Shown here piece by piece: positions 10,500-20,838 of a DNA stretch of 64,000 bases. Position 1 is the first letter of the stretch. The number at the start of each line of letters is the position of its first letter. The stretch is from Tolypeutes matacus. Taxonomy: Eukaryota > Chordata > Mammalia > Cingulata > Chlamyphoridae. A program made the position numbers and the translations under genes. The notes beneath the pieces were generated by a model, which did no database searches, had not been told where the DNA came from, and worked only from the letters and a program-made list of their open reading frames with translations. The DNA lies in the NCBI GenBank assembly GCA_026826555.1, contig JAKSZT010054570.1, positions 3,168,959-3,232,958 of the forward strand, written 5' to 3'.

Positions 10500-12690
10500 A
10501 TGGGGGGACTATTTGGTAAAGTACAAATATTGAACACACTTAAAATTACTATTATATATGAGTACAGTGAGCACAAGTGCTTCGTGTAACTATTTCAAAA
10601 ATATGTTGGGGTCAAATAAAAATGAAAAAAATAGTTTTAAAAATGCATTTTTAAAACATTCTCTACTTTATTTCAGACCAACTATCTATTCCTCTCTTCC
10701 CTACTCCCCAGGACAATTAGAAAAGCTTGACACACACACACACACACACAAGAGCTAACATGGCAGTGAAGAATTACCAGGTCAAGATCTGGGGGAAAAA
10801 AAAAAATCTAGAAAGATGAATCCAACATTTGGGACTGCTCTGCCTCTTGGTACATCTGCTGATTTAGGAAAGCATTCCTGGGAAGCACTTCTTATAGTCT
10901 TGTGGAGTCTTGTGGAGCCAGGGGAACAAAAGTTCAATTACTGAGTTGGCAGTAATTTCAGAGAGAATAAGACTAAGAGCACTACTAGAGATGAAGCTAA
11001 GGATAAAATGTTTAATAAACAGGAATTAAAAGGTTTAATTACTTAATATACCGATTCTAATACTGTATGTACCTAAAAACAGGTCACAGTAAATATTAAG
11101 CCAAAAATGGATGGTAGAAGATTTAACACAGTTCTCTCAGTAATAGAAAAAGCAGAAAAAAGTAAGATGGCAGAGCTCAAATTTGACAAAACAATTAAGA
11201 AACTAGAATCTAGTTTGTCATATATAGAACTTTGTACCCAGTGATTCTAAAATACACATTCTTTCCAAGCCCACATGGAAGCATTACAAAAATTAAATAC
11301 ATGCTTTTTGCCTGCACAATGGAAAAATGTAGTCCAGAGAAGCTAGATAAAGTGGATTAATCTATTCCCTGAAAGAAGTATGACATAGTGAGGTTTAAAG
11401 GAACTGTGGTTTCTACAATCAAAGAAGTCTCAGACAGATAAGGAAATTGTCCCTAGTGTCTGGGTGGCTTAGGGACACCAGAAACTTGATTCTTGGCTGG
11501 GCCTGTGATGATGAGGATGAAAGCAAAAGAGAACGCAAAGGGAAGCAGTCACAGCCCTCCCTCCCTTCTCCTTCTTCTGAAGGCTACACCTGGAGTTGTG
11601 GGGAAGGGCAAAGGATGAGGGGAAAACCCCAACACTCTGCCCCAAAGTAAAAGGAAGCAGCAGTACTGGCAGACACTATTTTCCAATCAGGCAGATGACT
11701 TAGCTTTTCTGTGCCAAACCCTGCCTCTTTTACTTCCTGGTTCCCATCTCCTCTTCCCCATTCTGCATCTTCCTGCCCCATCCTAGGAATGTGCATCAGA
11801 CTCTAGATGTTTGCTAGTCCACCATCACAAGCATTTACAGGTGGGGGGCAGGGGGAGAGGTGAGCAGACCCTGCAAATTCTGACTGCCTTGTGAAGCCAG
11901 GGAGCCAAAAATCTCCCCCTAACAGGAATAAAATCTGCCTGGCTTCCCAATTCCTTCCTACTCCAAATTTCAGAGTGAATAAATGGTATTTGCTGTCATC
12001 CTCAACTTCAGTGAACCTAGATAAACTCTTGCTGTATGGTGGGGGTACCAGCCTAGGTCGTCCTAGTTACGAAGAATCTGAACTGAAACTAGAAGCCTAG
12101 GGCAGACATGACCTGTGTGGTTCAGACAAAGCAGGAACTCTGAGTACTGCCCTATATACCCTACTAATGGGTTAACTGGACCAACCTGCCCATCCCAACC
12201 TAGTTGGAAGAAATATATTAGTAGGCTTTCTGGATGCTGCAGTCCTGACCTAGTTTGCTAAAAGAATCTCAGCCACACCAGAAAATCAGCCCCCTCTTTT
12301 CTCCCCCAACCTGGCGACATTCAGTGCTGAGTAGAAAAAGACACTTAATCAGCAATGCTCCCATGGAGCAATCGCCAGCCTAATGCCCCAGGTGTCTCCT
12401 TGCGAGCCAACACTGCATCTGATGTCCTGCATCCAGTGGGGGGGAGGGAACACAACAACAGTGCCTTTGGCCTTTGCACATGCACACACTTGACTCTGCT
12501 GTCTGGGCATGCTTGCACCCATGTATTCAGCCAGCTGTTTTGAAATCATCCACAGCATGAAATTGTACAACCTAAGTACTTCCTGGATTTTTACTAGTAC
12601 CACTTCAGGAAGTAAAGGCATGCTGATGTTTGCTCTAAGTGCCTGATAAATAAGCAACTCCTTCCCCCAGTTTGGCAGAAAGCCATCCAG
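10500..12690. other. Unassigned intron 2 sequence next to the exon
   Basis: No transposable element was recognised over 2.2 kb, which is unusual for this window. A (CA)n tract lies at about 10731-10750, and a G-rich stretch at about 11840-11862. Splicing or other intronic control elements could lie here, but nothing specific can be named by eye. Confidence 0.45.
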
Positions 12691-12697
12691 ACTTACC
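12691..12697 (-). promoter_or_regulatory. DOCK5: 5' splice donor of DOCK5 exon 2
   Basis: On the minus strand the exon ends GAGG and the intron starts GTAAGT (12696-12691), the vertebrate donor consensus. The cut leaves the first base of a glycine codon, which matches the conserved E-G junction of the DOCK family SH3 domain. Confidence 0.9.
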
Positions 12698-12780
12698 CTC
12701 ATACATCTCCAGAATGTGCACCGTGTCACCAATCTGCAAGGAGAGTTCCACATCTTGAGAGGCATTATAATTATAGATCG
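12697..12780 (-). CDS. DOCK5: DOCK5 exon 2 (start of the SH3 domain)
   Basis: This 84-bp internal exon encodes [14 protein letters not shown] and then [15 protein letters not shown]. The block is the N-terminal half of the SH3 domain of DOCK-A proteins. AIYNY is the ALYDY-type motif and LQIGDTV the next beta strand and loop. Asn/Ser/Gln at the ASQDVE positions and Met in EMYEG fit DOCK5 rather than DOCK1 (which has ARGADE and ETYEG) or DOCK2. DOCK5 is a cytoplasmic Rac activator. Its SH3 region works with ELMO scaffolds and in autoinhibition, while the catalytic DHR2 domain lies far downstream. Both ends are in phase 1: the exon begins with two bases of an Ala codon and ends with the first base of Gly. 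The Trp-rich second half of the SH3 domain belongs to exon 3, outside the window. There is no stop or frameshift. The paralogue call rests on memory of family sequences. Confidence 0.88.
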
Positions 12781-12816
12781 CTGGAAATGAGAGGCAAGAG
12801 AGAGAAATGGCATCAG
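12781..12816 (-). promoter_or_regulatory. DOCK5: 3' splice acceptor, pyrimidine tract and branch point
   Basis: On the minus strand the exon is preceded by TTTCTCTCTCTTGCC then TCTCATTTCCAG, an almost pure pyrimidine tract ending in CAG. A branch-point-like CTGAT (12816-12812) puts its adenine about 33 bases upstream of the exon. This is a strong, conventional acceptor. Confidence 0.85.
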
Positions 12817-13004
12817 TGGCAGCATATTCAACATTAAAAAAAAAAAAAAACACAAAATAAATAGCATATTCAGTGGTTGGTAAACAATTTCTCCAAAAAA
12901 TAAAATAGCACTCTCTTTAATGATTCCATGTGAATCCCCATTGTAAAGCAGAACGCATAGTCCTGCACCTCCACTGCTGGTGTTTTACAGTCATTCTTCC
13001 ATGC

Positions 13005-13310
13005 AACAAATATTGATTGGCTGCCTACTAGGTACCACACTCTGTATCAGACACTGGACATGGGTGATAGTGATGAAACACTCAGGAATGTAACAGTCCA
13101 GTGGAGGATGAGAGATATTAAATATATAATCACAGAAATAGCTGTATGCATGTATATATGTATGTATGTATTTTAGGAAGTATCGGGGATTGAACCGGGG
13201 CCTCGTACATGCAAAGCAGGCGCCCAACTACTGAGCTACACTGGCTCTGCACTATTAGTTTTAATTAAAATTGTGATCAACACTATGAAAGAAAAGGGCA
13301 GGCCAGGCTG
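13005..13310 (-). repeat. L2 LINE, reverse, interrupted by a DAS SINE
   Basis: Left part: GCAACAAATATTGATTGGCT, CTACTAGGTACCACACTCTG and GATAGTGATGAAACACTCAG. Right part, past the SINE: TTGTGATCAACACTATGAAA and GAAAAGGGCAGG. Together they keep the order of the reverse-complemented L2 3' end. A (TATG)-rich patch precedes the SINE. Confidence 0.65.
13168..13252 (-). mobile_element. DAS SINE head, reverse, no poly(A)
   Basis: GGGGATTGAACCGGGGCC, then CATGCAAAGCAGGCGCCCAA and TGAGCTACACTGGCTCTGC, is a reversed tRNA-Ala-like head. No T-run remains on the left, where only a TATG-rich patch is seen, so the tail has decayed or changed. Confidence 0.75.
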
Positions 13311-13580
13311 AGAATATACACTGTGGGGCTCTGTGGATCCCCTCTTTCATCAGAGAATAGCCAACCTGCACCATCACTGAGCTTATGATTTCCAGGGCAT
13401 GCAGGCAGGGTGGGGAGTGTCAGGGAATCTCTCTGCTTCTTTGGAAGATCTGTGAGAGTCCCATCTAACCTCCACAACAGACTAGCACACAGAGCCACGC
13501 GGGGACAGCTGCCTTGTCCCAGTGCTAGGCACTCAGGGAACCTGGGCTGCCTAAGGACTGCCTACCTCTTCCTGACTAAG

Positions 13581-14462
13581 GTGACTTCAATCACCACAGT
13601 CCTTATAGTACGGAAATGATGGGCAAGATTGTGGAAAACAGTAGATTTAACTTCCAACTCAATAATAAGACGACAAATAACCCAATTTAAAAGTGGGCAA
13701 GAGCACTGACTAGATATTTTACCAAAGAACATATATGAATGACTAATAGGCACGTGAACATATGTTCAACTTTATTAATCATCAGGGAAATACAACGTAA
13801 AACCACAATGAGATACCACCGCATGACCACAAGAACAGCTACCCATTTTTTTAAAAAGGCAAACAATTGGCAAGAATATTGAGAACTGAAATCCTCATAC
13901 AGTTCTGGTGGCAATGGAAAATGGTATAGCCCCATCAAATGACAGTGTGGCAGTTTCTTAAAAATTTAAACTATACTATACCTGAGATGGTCAAAGATAT
14001 GATTAAGTGAAGGAACGTGAGAGGAGGAATTGATCCTGGATTATCGGGGTAGTCCTTAAACGTATCCTTATGAGAGAGAGGCATGTGTCCTTATAAGAAA
14101 GAGGCAAGGGGAGTTTTGAAAGACACACAAAACATCTGTGAAAATGGAGCAGAGATTGGAGTGATGCAGCCTCAGGCCAAAGAATACCTGCAGCCACCAG
14201 AAGCCAGAAAAGGCAAGAAACGGAATGTCCCATACAGCAGACTATTTGTTGCCTGGGGCAAGGAGTGGGAACAGTGATTGACCACAAAGGGGCACTAGGA
14301 ATCCTTTGGGAGGAGATCAAAATGTTCAAAAACTCTTTGTGGGAATAGTCACCCAAATCTGTAAATTTACTAAAAGTTACTAAACTGTACATGAATAATT
14401 ATAATTTCTAATATGAAGAAATTTTGTCTATCTAAATCATACTTCAGTAAAGTTGCCTTTTT
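13581..14462 (+). mobile_element. L1 LINE 3' part, forward, interrupted twice
   Basis: CAAATAACCCAATTTAAAAG, ACAACGTAAAACCACAATGA and GAGATACCACCGCATGACC are the end of L1 ORF2, without an intact frame. After an LTR fragment the element resumes with TTTGTTGCCTGGGGCAAGGA and ends in an A/T-rich 3' UTR. Its terminal AGTTGC-T(n) was the target of a second insertion at 14463. Confidence 0.75.
13984..14240 (+). mobile_element. LTR fragment (MLT/ERVL-like) inside the L1
   Basis: GGTCAAAGATATGATTAAGT, ATCCTGGATTATCGGGGTAG, TGTCCTTATAAGAAAGAGGC, GAGATTGGAGTGATGCAGCC and CAGCCACCAGAAGCCAGAAA follow the middle of a common mammalian LTR type. Both ends are missing, so the boundaries and the family are approximate. 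Confidence 0.6.
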
Positions 14463-15390
14463 AAAAATATATAGACTTTTTTATTTTTTAAAAAAGATAC
14501 TTAGATTACATAATGTTACATAAAAAATATAGGGGATTCCCATATGCCCGGCTCCCTTCCCCTCCCCCATATCCCCACATTAACAACATCTTTCATTAGT
14601 GTGGTACATTTGTTACAACTGATGAACACGTATTAGAGCATTGCCACTAAGTGTGGGCTTTAGTTTACATTATAGTTTAAACTCTCTCCCGCACAATTTT
14701 GTAAGTTATGACAAGATACATAACGGCCCGTATCTGTCATTGCAATGCATTCAGGACAATTCCCAAGTCCTGAAAATGCCCCCATATTACACCTATTTTT
14801 CCCTCTCCCTTCCCTCAGAACCTCCAGTGCCCAATGCCTCCATATCAATGATAAAAGTTCTTTCATTGTTAGAATCACAGTAAGTCTACAGTAGAATAAC
14901 AGTAAGTCTACTCTAGTCCATCATTCATTCCCCAATCCTGAGTACTCTGGGATGGTGATGCCCACTCCACCTCTAACTGAGAGGAGCCTTCGATCCCATG
15001 GGGCAGACGGATGGTTGCGGTTGCAGACACTCTCTGTTCCTGCTTGCAGTTGCAGACACCCTCTGTTCCTTGGGATGGTCGTTGTCCATCATCATCTCCT
15101 TGTTAGTTGTCCTGGGTGAATCCAATGAACTGGAGAGTAGGTGTTGCAACTCTGTTGAGATTCAGGGCCCGCACACAGACAGCCCAAAGATTTAAGTCTC
15201 TTGGACATAAACCTATCAACTCTAGTACTAACTATAGGTTCAAACAGAAGGGGCAGAAGAGCCATGTGTAGGGAAACCACAACTGAGTCCAATTCTGTCA
15301 TACTAGGGGACAAAAATTCCAAAGTAAGGCCCACTGGCAAGGCACCAAACTCCTGAGCTGTCTGCCTATCATGTCTGGATGTCTCCATGA
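14463..15390 (-). mobile_element. Xenarthran L1-type 3' UTR copy (module A), reverse
   Basis: The left (3') end is A-rich in element orientation, followed by a conserved tail with a C-rich patch (a G-rich tract on the element strand), typical of L1 3' UTRs. The copy is flanked by AGTTGCCTTTTT (14451-14462) and AGTTGCTTTTTT (15391-15402), a 12-bp duplication with one mismatch. It shares about 750 bp with 43011-43764 and 390 bp with 53910-54298. No ORF is preserved. Assignment to L1 is inferred from the tail structure and these duplications. Confidence 0.75.
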
Positions 15391-15402
15391 AGTTGCTTTT
15401 TT

Positions 15403-16905
15403 CAAAAAAAAATTTTGATTTATTCCTGCCCTCACTCTCTTGATGAGGGATCTATATCCTTCCATGAAAAAGAACCATCTTAGAGATTCAGGTCTAGCCA
15501 TTTAACAAACCCAGGAACCCACGATTCTCCCCATCACCACAGGCTCAATGAGCACATGCGGATGTTCACTCCATCTGTCTTCTGTATCCCAGAGTGGTCA
15601 CTGAAAAATACCCTACTTGTAATTAGGGAAGAAAGGTGTCTCTGTCGTTGTCACTCCTGGGCACACACTACTCTTTCCTGAGCCTGCAGTGCATCCTACA
15701 TCTGCAGAGTAGGTACTGGCACAGGCTTGTTTTCAGGTCACAGTCAATCCATCACTGAGAGGGAAGGAACACAACTTCAGGCACGTCTTTTTCAAGGGGC
15801 CTCTCCTTTTTGAAGGGAGTCATCTAAAAACTGTTCTTCTGCAGTCTTGGCCCAGAAGCCTGGACCAATAATGTTGAAATTTATTTTCTATTGAGCTTCC
15901 AGACTACTATGAATACAGAACAAGAATTGCTTTGTCAGAAAGGAAGAAAAAAAAATTTTTAAAGGTCAAGAAGTAGGCTAGGAGAAATAGCAGAGAATTT
16001 AGAAGGAGTTAGTTCCTAACTCCTCGACCCGTTCATAGGTCACTGGGCCACACACATGCCATTCTCCTGAAGCTCCACCTCTTTCATCTTACTGCTATTT
16101 TACTCAAATGTTCTACCCATAAAGTGTGTGGCTGGTTTTCTACAGAAAATGTAGATCTCACATCCTTGACTCTCCCTAACCCCCACTCACTCACTGCCTT
16201 CCTCTGAAGTGGTTCCTTCAACTGACCCCCCCCCTCCCAGATGGAAACAGGAAGTGGTGAGGTCACTGTGTCACAATGTGTTTGGTGTAATGACCAAGCT
16301 TCATCTCTTTTTGGTTTTAAGTCATCAGGGAAGTAAGAAGAAGCTCTCAAAGGCAACTAGTAGCACTGGTAGCTCCAAGCACAAACACCTACCAAGGACT
16401 GTTGCAAACAAACACAAGCACACACATGTACCATACACCCTTGAAACCTAGATTCCTACACCTGACAATTAAAGTGTTCCAAAGATTGTCCCAGCTTCAG
16501 GTACCCATCATTGCCTCCACTATACACCAAATTCCACCCTCTGCTCTTGAATATTGTCAAGACTAATATTCTCCCCTAAGTATTGGGCTCAATCCATGGT
16601 TTATCCCTCCCTGTAATGACAACCTTTTTCTTTATAACAATCCAAATCCCACATCCACAATTCAATTTGACAAATGGCTGCTGACTCCCTATTACCGCAC
16701 ATGGACCTCTTTCTTCTTCTGACATCTGAAAAAATTTTTCCTTCTAACACAGTTTCGATATTTAATCACAGACAACCTTGTATTCTTTTCGGATACCAAC
16801 CAGAATGTAAATGCTTCACGAAGAGAGACCTTGTTTCACTTTACTTTTGTGGCTTTCACATTACAAGGCACTGAATTAGACCCAAAAAAGGTACATAAGG
16901 CAAAA
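15403..16905. other. Unassigned intronic sequence
   Basis: A run of 10 C lies at about 16226-16235. The first bases may be the residual A-rich end of the L1 interrupted at 14463. No exon or repeat could be assigned to the rest. Confidence 0.4.
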
Positions 16906-17760
16906 TAATGAGTTTTTAAAATAATATTTTCATTTAATAATTCCCCCTTTTGGTCAAGGTCTTTTTCCAGATGTATTGCTAGTTGGCACTTGGTAATAAT
17001 CCCTCGGTTCCAGGGAGGCTCATCCCCGGGAGTCATGTCCAACACCGAGGGGGGGCGGAGAAGGTAGTGCATTTATATGTTGAGTTTGGCTTAGAGAGAG
17101 GCCACATTTGAGCAACAAAGAGGCTTCCAGGAGGTAACTCTTAGAAAATATATAATACTGGGCTAAGTTTTAATTTCACAAGAAAAGGTACATAAGTACA
17201 ATCGTCGATATCAAGGGCCTGGCAAAATGGTCTGTCCTCCCTCACTAGGCACTGTCCTTGTACTCTGCGGATTCTTGCTGTCTTATTAGAGAATATAGCA
17301 GAACCCCCCAGAACGGGAATTCAATATTCTTTTAGTTATTTCGTGGGTCTCCACCCACCAAGACAACACCCCATGGACACTTGAGCATATTCATATGCCT
17401 TAGAGGCATGCACTTAAGGTTGCATCACTCCCCACACACCCCTCCATCACTGACACCCTGCACCAGTGATCCCCTGCATGACACTGCAATGACAGATACA
17501 GCCATTATATATTTTGTTATAACCTACAAAAATGTACAGGACAGAGGGTAAACTGTAATGTAAACTATAGTCCACCGTAAGAAGCAATGCTGCAATATGT
17601 GTTCATCATTGTAACAAATGTACCATACTAATGAAGGATGTTGTCAATGTGGGAAAGTATGCATGGGGGGGGAGGGAGCGGGAGCATATAGGAATCCCTT
17701 ATATTTTTTATGTAACATTTATGTAATCTAAATCTTCTTTAAAAATTAAAAAAAATTATT
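16906..17760 (+). mobile_element. Xenarthran L1-type 3' UTR copy (module B), forward
   Basis: The last 270 bp, TGCAATGACAGATACAGCC through the G-rich GGGGGGGGAGGGAGCGGGAG to ATGTAATCTAAATC, is the reverse complement of the tail at 14463. The upstream 580 bp, with GGGAGGCTCATCCCCGGGAG and GAGTTTGGCTTAGAGAGAGG, is not in the other copies. No convincing target duplication was found, so the left edge is approximate. Confidence 0.65.
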
Positions 17761-18264
17761 TAAAAATTTTTTATTCATATTATAAAATCTATCAATCCGT
17801 TCAGTTATTCACCACTTCTTCCCCAAACTCAAAGAAGTATGTTCTGCTTTCCTCAGAAGAGGCAGCTATGGTACATGTCTTGAGATTTCCCACCACTCAA
17901 GAAAGTGATATCAAAATCACATTTCCTGCCACTTTCTGCTTCTCACACAAGAGAGAATGTGTCTTCAAATTCAAGCTTTCAAAGATATTTATTCAGGAAA
18001 CACATCTTCAACACTGCCTTTCACTGGAGTGAAAACTCACTGCTTCAGGATGTTTGTACGGTCTGTTTTCCGTCTTTGAGAAGATGTATCAACAAGAGTT
18101 CAAATCACTTATACCTGCCATCTATTCATACCAACTCTGTACTTCAGAACAATGCCCTCCCCACCTCCACCCTCATATACGTCCTATTTGTGATGTGTTT
18201 TATAGTTTCACTTTCACATATACTATATTTGAATAATGCAAAGGAGTGGATGCCATGTACTTCA
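17761..18264. other. Unassigned intronic sequence
   Basis: A 131-codon plus-strand frame (17905-18300) runs into a MIR and has no recognisable domain. I treat it as a chance frame. Confidence 0.4.
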
Positions 18265-18395
18265 TTATTTAATGAGGCACCTGAGGCTCAGAAGGGCTAA
18301 GCTCCTTGCCCAAGGCAGCCCAGCTCACAAATGGCAGCACTGTTACTAAAGGCTTGGTCTTGTCATGACCCATTCATCACATTTTACCAGGCTGT
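18265..18395 (-). repeat. MIR SINE, reverse
   Basis: ATGAGGCACCTGAGGCTCAG then GCTCCTTGCCCAAGGCAGCC and CAGCTCACAAATGGCAGCAC is the reversed MIR core. Confidence 0.75.
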
Positions 18396-18617
18396 TCCTT
18401 AATGGTAAAGTATGTCTCTGAGTGAGAAGGTCTTTTGCCTAGAATGGTTTCGGAATAAAGAATAGAACCTAATCGTTTCTGAATATATTGTCAGGCCTTA
18501 GATTTTTTTCTCACTTAAAAAAAAAACAACAAACAAACAAAAACAAGTTTTAATCATACAAATCAACCACTGCTCATCACTTTGCCTGCTAGTCTTAGGC
18601 TATTTAGAGAACAGGAG

Positions 18618-19102
18618 TGAGGCAGGTTAGTACAGGGTAATGGAGGAGAAGACGACACACAACATGGCTGACAGACAACATGGCTGACAGACAACATGGC
18701 TGCAAGACCTCGCTGGGTCCTTGAGTTTAACCTTGAGGTCCCAGTTTCTCTTTCTGGGACCTCCCCTTGGCCCCGGATAGTTCACAAAGGCCTCACCATT
18801 GTCCCCCACCATAGGTGGGGTAAACAATAACTGCTGGGGCCCATCCCCTTATCATTAGCAAGGAGGCAGAATAATTAACAGAATCAAAGGTAAGCACACA
18901 AGGCAGAGCCTGCTCTCTCTGCCTAGAGGGGCCCGCACCAAATCTTGGTGTGTATTTCTCTCCCATTTCTCAGCAAGCTCTGTTCTTTCCCCCATATCCC
19001 AAATAAATTCTTTTTACTGGCCTAACTAAACTGGTGTGTTCATAAATTCTTGTATGCATCATAGCCAAGAACCTAGAGGAATCCAACATTTCTCCATCTT
19101 CA
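18618..19102 (+). mobile_element. Solo LTR of an ERV1-type endogenous retrovirus
   Basis: A 485-bp element starts TGAGGCAGG, ends ATCTTCA, and is flanked by the 4-bp duplication GGAG (18614-18617 and 19103-19106). Four bases is the usual size for gammaretrovirus-like (class 1) elements. It contains 16-bp direct repeats near the 5' end and an AATAAA polyadenylation signal near 19006, the normal U3-R-U5 order. There is no internal gag-pol-env sequence, so it is a recombination product and encodes nothing. A frame of about 66 codons inside it is chance. Confidence 0.8.
18661..18708 (+). repeat. 16-bp direct repeats in the LTR U3
   Basis: The unit AACATGGCTGACAGAC occurs twice exactly (18661-18676, 18677-18692). 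A third partial copy begins at 18693. Direct repeats in this part of a gammaretroviral U3 usually act as enhancer units. That role here is inferred. Confidence 0.85.
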
Positions 19103-19214
19103 GGAGTACAACTAACGCACTCAATGTATCGATATTTTTCTTCCTGAAATGTGAATAACTGTTATAGAGAAAAAGAAAGGGGAAACAAAAGAAACTCTTA
19201 GGGTAAGGCAAAAC

Positions 19215-19325
19215 CAAATTCTGGATTTTGCTTTAACACTTAAAAGCTGTAGGACCTTGAATGAGATACTTAATCTGCCCCTCTGTTTCTCAATTGTAAA
19301 ATAGGCATTAACGCAGAGGACTCTA
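19215..19325 (+). repeat. MIR SINE, forward
   Basis: AAAGCTGTAGGACCTTGAAT, then GATACTTAATCTGCCCCTCT and GTTTCTCAATTGTAAAATAG, keeps the MIR core order. Confidence 0.7.
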
Positions 19326-19935
19326 AAGGCCCACTGGGCTCAAACATCCTCTGATTCATGAGGTGATGATAAGACGCAAGAGAAACAAGTTGTGGCGTTT
19401 TGAACTGGCAAGCACCACCACATCGCTTGTTTTGTCTGAAGAAATTAAAAAACAGGGAGTCACTGTATATAAATCGCCTAACTGGCTACTATGTGCAAGG
19501 TTGGGAAAGAAAAATTGCTGGAATTCTTCCCTAAGCGGCTTACTGTTTATATCAGGAAAGTGGAATTTTGCAGAGCCAAGTAGACAAGACAGTATGTCTA
19601 CAAATCTAAAATAGTTCGCATTTCATCAAACCCTGGATCTGGCTTTTTCTTTTAAATCAGGCTTATGGGGTGGGGGTTGGGGAGAACGAAGTTTGAAGTC
19701 TTGGGATTCTGCAATATGAAACCAACAGAATAGACTTACTGGCCACAAAAGGAGTATAATTTGAAGATAAAGCGTCCATGAGTGCCTAGTAATTAACCTA
19801 ATAAATTATGTTCTTTCACAACTCCTCAAATTACTAATACTTGAAAAATAACTAAAACATTACATCTTTTAAATTAGTCATTTGATAGAAATTACAAAAA
19901 CAAAAAAAAGATTCCAGCAAACACATAGAACAAGA
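19326..19935. other. Unassigned AT-rich intronic sequence
   Basis: An 83-codon frame (19363-19614) shows no known domain. No repeat was recognised before the small L1 insertion at 19946. Confidence 0.4.
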
Positions 19936-19945
19936 TCTCAATTTG

Positions 19946-20010
19946 GAAACATTTATGTAATCTAAAGCTTCTTTAAAAACAAATAAAAAAATTAATTATA
20001 AAAAAAAAGG
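19946..20010 (+). mobile_element. 65-bp severely truncated L1 tail insertion
   Basis: ACATTTATGTAATCTAAAGC followed by TTCTTTAAAAAC and an A-rich end matches the last about 40 bases of the L1-type tail at 17700-17760. It is bounded by a perfect 10-bp duplication TCTCAATTTG (19936-19945 and 20011-20020). It is a complete retrotransposition event that kept only the extreme 3' end. Confidence 0.85.
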
Positions 20011-20126
20011 TCTCAATTTGAGTTGTACACTATTTGGAATATTAAAAAGATAATACAAATTATTCCTTTTCATTATTATCTTGATCTTCCTAGTTTCAGC
20101 CATTGGTATTACAAAAACTAAAGGTG

Positions 20127-20538
20127 GGGGGGTGGATGTGGCTCAAATGGTTGGGCGTCCGTCTGCCATATGAAGGGACCTGGGTTCGATCCCCGGGACC
20201 TCCCAGTAAAATAAAAAATATATAGTGGCTCTGTGTGCTGCTGAGCTGTCAGGCCCCGGGAGCCCTGCAGCAGAATGATGACGTAGCAGGGGAGAGACAA
20301 GACGAGATGCTCTGAAGGCTCCGGAAGCCAGGAGCTGAGGTGGCGCAGGCAGCAGAATACCTCTCTCCTACATCGGAGGTCTCCAGGATCAAATCCTGGT
20401 GAAGACTGGAGGAGGAGGATGGGAAGAGATGGCAGGAAACAGACACAGAATTGCCCAGCAAATGGACACAAAACAGCAAATGGGGAAGGGGGGGTTTAAA
20501 ATGGATAAAGTAAATAAATAAGAATCTTTAAAAAAAAA
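20127..20538 (+). mobile_element. DAS SINE, composite long form
   Basis: Head GGTGGATGTGGCTCAAATGG, B-box GGTTCGATCCC, a linker with GATGACGTAGCAGGGGAGAG, a second B-box-like CAGGATCAAATCC, and a (AAAT)n/poly(A) tail. Flanks ACAAAAACTAAAGGTG (20111-20126) and the same word with one extra A (20539-20555) are its target duplication. Confidence 0.93.
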
Positions 20539-20632
20539 ACAAAAAACTAAAGGTGCATATCTCATTTTGATCTTCTTGATGGTTTTAATGCAATGATATC
20601 CTGGCGAGGCCAAAAGGATTTTATTTTCTTTT

Positions 20633-20825
20633 TTTCCCCCGAGATGGCTCCCTCATCTGTTTGCTTGTTGTTTGTGCTCGTTGTCTGCTCGTTGGTTTGC
20701 TTGTTCTCTGCTCATTGTTTTTTGCTCATTGTCTGTTTGTTGTCAGTTTTTTCTTTAGGAGGCACCAGGAACCAAACCTGGGACCTCCCATGCGGGTGCT
20801 CAAATGCTTGAGCCACATCCACTCC
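20633..20825 (-). mobile_element. DAS SINE, reverse
   Basis: From left to right: a degraded tail, a TTGTTTGTGCTCGTTGTCTG-type linker, the reversed B-box, and the reversed head TTGAGCCACATCCACTCC. TTTATTTTCTTTT flanks it at 20620-20632 and 20826-20838. Confidence 0.9.
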
Positions 20826-20838
20826 TTTATTTTCTTTT

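Larger units (their letters stand above)
1..12696 (-). other. DOCK5: DOCK5 intron 2, 5' part (partial)
   Basis: This is everything downstream, in gene orientation, of the splice donor of the DOCK5 exon; the gene runs on the minus strand. The next exon should begin by completing a glycine codon and then encode the WYRGY-type continuation of the SH3 domain. I did not find such a sequence here by reading, so intron 2 most likely runs past position 1. The stretch holds only repeats and unassigned sequence, listed separately. Confidence 0.75.

Noticed and set aside
1..12690. Search for DOCK5 exon 3 (WYRGY-type SH3 second half)
   Set aside because: No minus-strand sequence encoding this motif next to splice sites was found by reading. 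It probably lies before position 1.
12349..12867. 172-codon minus-strand open frame covering the DOCK5 exon
   Set aside because: It runs through both splice sites in a different frame from the conserved SH3 peptide and has no domain. It is a chance frame over the exon and intron.
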